From positions 1-15,166 of the forward strand of contig JAIOSH010000123.1 of assembly GCA_021107685.1 (NCBI GenBank): DNA of 15,166 nt, written 5' to 3'. This DNA comes from Bacteroidales bacterium. GTDB taxonomy: Bacteria; Bacteroidota; Bacteroidia; Bacteroidales; SMBSF39. The notes under the pieces were generated by a model that saw only the letters and a list, made by a program, of their open reading frames with translations, did not search any database and had not been told where the DNA came from. Below, one piece after another: positions 13,016 through 15,166 of this stretch; the stretch's first letter is position 1; each line of letters starts with the position of its first letter. The position numbers and the translations under genes are program-made.

Positions 13016-15166
13016 CTAAAATTCAATCAGATTTTTTTCAACATCCTTATAACTTTCATCTATTTGTTTTTGAATTTGAACTGTTTTGGAAATAGCTGTA
13101 ATAACTCTGCAATAATGTCTCGGGTCGTTCATTTTTCTGGTTTTACGGTCTTTTAAGTATTTTCGTAGTACCTGATATCCGCCAATGTAATAATTCCAAA
13201 CTTCCGGTGTAATACCTTCAAAATACTTTTCGTTATTGATATAAATTCTTTGTTCGTTTTCGGCGTATTGAATTTTTTCAATCCTGTCATTTTCGCCTAT
13301 GCCTTGATATTTAGCCAGCGGTTTATTTAAAAGTTCACTTTTTAGCAGGTGTAAATTTGATAATTGTTTACCATATTTAGCAATTTCCCCGAATAATTCA
13401 TAATCCGTGGTGAAAGGAATACGAGGAAAATCTATTTTCAAAAATTCAGCATATTTTTCACGATAGACATTGCTGTATAAAATCCCATAAATATAATATA
13501 GAATTTCTTCGGGAGTTAAATGTTTATTGTATTTGCCATTGAGTTTTTCAAATAAAGTACCTTGAATATTCGGTCGTTTTGTTAAATATTTTTCTTCCGG
13601 TTCAAATAGCATCAAAATTTTTCCTGATTTTTTCTTTTGCGGATTTTTTTCAGGATAAATATAAAGGGGGAAAAGATAATTTATGTCAAGAGATGTAATT
13701 GATGTTGCACCGGCAATCATCCTATTTGTAATAAAAGCATATTTCCATATTTCAGAACTTCTTGAACGGCGGATAGAAATTAATCCAAGATTATCTTCTA
13801 ACATGTGCCGCATAACTTCCTTGCGTGGCATACAATGAAAACCTCTGCTTTGTCCTGTGTAGTATGTGAATCGTTTATCAAAAGGTCGGTATAAAATTTT
13901 CTCAATCTTATCTCTATCTAAGCCACTATCTTTTAAATCTTTTTGTGCAAAAGTTACTTTCCAATCCCGGGCATCTTCACCAAGATTATATGCTTCACGT
14001 GCAATTTCAGGGTCAAGTTTTGAGAAGTTTAGAATTGTATTCCAAACTTCGTGTTCACTCCATTTTATTGTTAACTTATCTCTTGCCGTAACAATACCAA
14101 CACTATTTACAGGAAAAATTTCATTAATTTTTTTCCATTTAAGATAATCTTTTATTTTTTCGGTATCACGTTTAATTAAAAAATAATAAGGAGTTTCGGG
14201 AGTAATTTCTTTATAATTTTTTACAGTAAATTTATTTTTATCCAACCAATTATATTTTTTTTTACGAAGTCCAAATAAATCAGCATAATAAATCTTACAG
14301 TCTTTTTTGTCTTTTAATTTTACAAATAAAACAATCGCAACACCTTGCCTGATATCAAAAACATTTTCATCTTTTCCACCTCCTGGGGTTGTTTCTTTTT
14401 TCAAACTATTTCCATGCAAGTCAAGAATATAAATTTTATTATAGGTTTTCATTAAGCTTTGTCGCATTCCTCTGAAAGTAGGATTATCCAGATAGCTATG
14501 ATTAGTAATCATACCCACAATTCCAAATCCTGCCTTTTGGATTTTCCATTGAGCAAAACGTAAAAATTTCACATAATCATCCTGAAGCCATTTAGGGTTT
14601 TTTTCACCAAGAGATTTCCCATCAATTTTATAATAACTTTGAATGGGAACGCCATCAACAACATCTTGTTTAAGAAGTTTTTCAGTCCAATCGTTTTTAT
14701 TAGCCGAATGTCCGCTATAAGGCGGATTTCCAAGAATAACCAAAACAGCTTTATCTTTTTTAACTTTTCCAGCAAGATGACTTTCTTCGCTAAGTGAACT
14801 TAATCCGGGAATATGGATTTGTTCCAGGTCATCCATTTCAAGTGTATTGGTCAGGTAAAGATTAAATCTTTCATCATTTTCCAAGCGATAACCCAATTCT
14901 TTGAATAAAAAACTCATTTTCAGATGACCAATAGCATAAGGTGCCATCATTAATTCAAAAGCATAAAAATTCGGTAAAATCTGATTTTTAATTAAATTAG
15001 TTTTGCCGCCTTCGCCATATTTTTCAGTATATTCTTTAACAGCAAGTTTTAATGCTTCGGCAGGAAATGTTAAAGTGCCACCTGCCGGGTCAAGCAAAGT
15101 TACTTCAGGGCTTGCCAAACCATCAGCCAATTCAAAATGTGTTTTTAAAATTTGATTTATTGAACT
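13016..15166 (-). CDS. Type ISP/IIG restriction-modification enzyme, C-terminal part (5' end outside the window)
   Basis: The reading frame is open to the right edge, so 716 C-terminal codons are visible and the true start lies beyond 15166; the in-frame TTG at 15130 falls inside conserved sequence and is not a start. Counting from the edge, there is an N6-adenine methyltransferase domain with the SAM motif DPAGGTLTF (26-34) and catalytic motif NPPY (147-150). After it come segments typical of type ISP proteins: IVTARDKLTI (358-367), RPFDKRFTYY (427-436), FPLYIYP (499-505) and TPEEILYYIYGILYS (551-565), the last in the C-terminal specificity region. Such single-chain enzymes carry nuclease and often helicase domains N-terminal to this part, methylate adenine on one strand and cut unmodified DNA. 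The visible part has no frameshift or stop. Whether the nuclease is present cannot be seen here. Confidence 0.9.
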   Translation of the reverse strand, partial: SSINQILKTHFELADGLASPEVTLLDPAGGTLTFPAEALKLAVKEYTEKYGEGGKTNLIKNQILPNFYAFELMMAPYAIGHLKMSFLFKELGYRLENDERFNLYLTNTLEMDDLEQIHIPGLSSLSEESHLAGKVKKDKAVLVILGNPPYSGHSANKNDWTEKLLKQDVVDGVPIQSYYKIDGKSLGEKNPKWLQDDYVKFLRFAQWKIQKAGFGIVGMITNHSYLDNPTFRGMRQSLMKTYNKIYILDLHGNSLKKETTPGGGKDENVFDIRQGVAIVLFVKLKDKKDCKIYYADLFGLRKKKYNWLDKNKFTVKNYKEITPETPYYFLIKRDTEKIKDYLKWKKINEIFPVNSVGIVTARDKLTIKWSEHEVWNTILNFSKLDPEIAREAYNLGEDARDWKVTFAQKDLKDSGLDRDKIEKILYRPFDKRFTYYTGQSRGFHCMPRKEVMRHMLEDNLGLISIRRSRSSEIWKYAFITNRMIAGATSITSLDINYLFPLYIYPEKNPQKKKSGKILMLFEPEEKYLTKRPNIQGTLFEKLNGKYNKHLTPEEILYYIYGILYSNVYREKYAEFLKIDFPRIPFTTDYELFGEIAKYGKQLSNLHLLKSELLNKPLAKYQGIGENDRIEKIQYAENEQRIYINNEKYFEGITPEVWNYYIGGYQVLRKYLKDRKTRKMNDPRHYCRVITAISKTVQIQKQIDESYKDVEKNLIEF

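Noticed and set aside
15128..15130. TTG as the start of the restriction-modification protein.
   Set aside because: The frame stays open for 12 more codons to the window edge (SSINQILKTHFE), matching family sequence; the protein starts outside the window.

Overview
The window looks like chromosomal DNA of an AT-rich member of the Bacteroidota (Bacteroidetes). I infer this from three things: several genes are preceded by the phylum-specific -7 box TAnnTTTG, most genes lack a Shine-Dalgarno sequence, and the protein repertoire fits (RsmG, MtaB, membrane NfeD, a DUF2061 protein, a solo ArcC-type kinase). I cannot name a genus. There is no rRNA, tRNA, CRISPR array, prophage or transposase gene.

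Layout. From 154 to 2592 there are two plus-strand genes: rsmG (16S rRNA methyltransferase) and an MFS transporter that resembles the eukaryotic lysosomal dipeptide transporter MFSD1. From 2593 to 7707 everything is on the minus strand. In transcription order this is mtaB (tRNA methylthiotransferase), an inositol-monophosphatase-family gene, a DUF2061 membrane protein, a membrane NfeD/ClpP-like protease, a wrecked GxxExxY gene and a macrodomain (ADP-ribose/O-acetyl-ADP-ribose) hydrolase. The space between nfeD and the macrodomain gene (3103-3732) is full of repeats. A plus-strand orphan hybrid histidine kinase (8127-9380) follows a 420-base gene-free stretch that contains a nested inverted-repeat element. 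Next come, on the minus strand, an EamA/DMT transporter and a SLC13/DASS carboxylate transporter; on the plus strand, carbamate kinase; and on the minus strand, the C-terminal 716 codons of a type ISP/IIG restriction-modification enzyme that continues past the right edge.

How the genes work together. Most are housekeeping or stand-alone functions. The only likely operon is the minus-strand run mtaB > IMPase > DUF2061 > nfeD, with gaps of 42, 71 and 19 bases. The window holds no obvious new multi-gene defence or metabolic system. The least explained content is intergenic: (a) TAnnTTTG boxes only 4-7 bases from start codons, which implies leaderless or nearly leaderless mRNAs; (b) a CACAGATT-type repeat cluster that has captured the end of a GxxExxY gene also killed by a nonsense codon; (c) a foldback element whose end supplies the nfeD stop codon; (d) an approximately 240-base nested inverted repeat built from permuted octamers; (e) four helically phased AATGAC repeats upstream of a transporter promoter.
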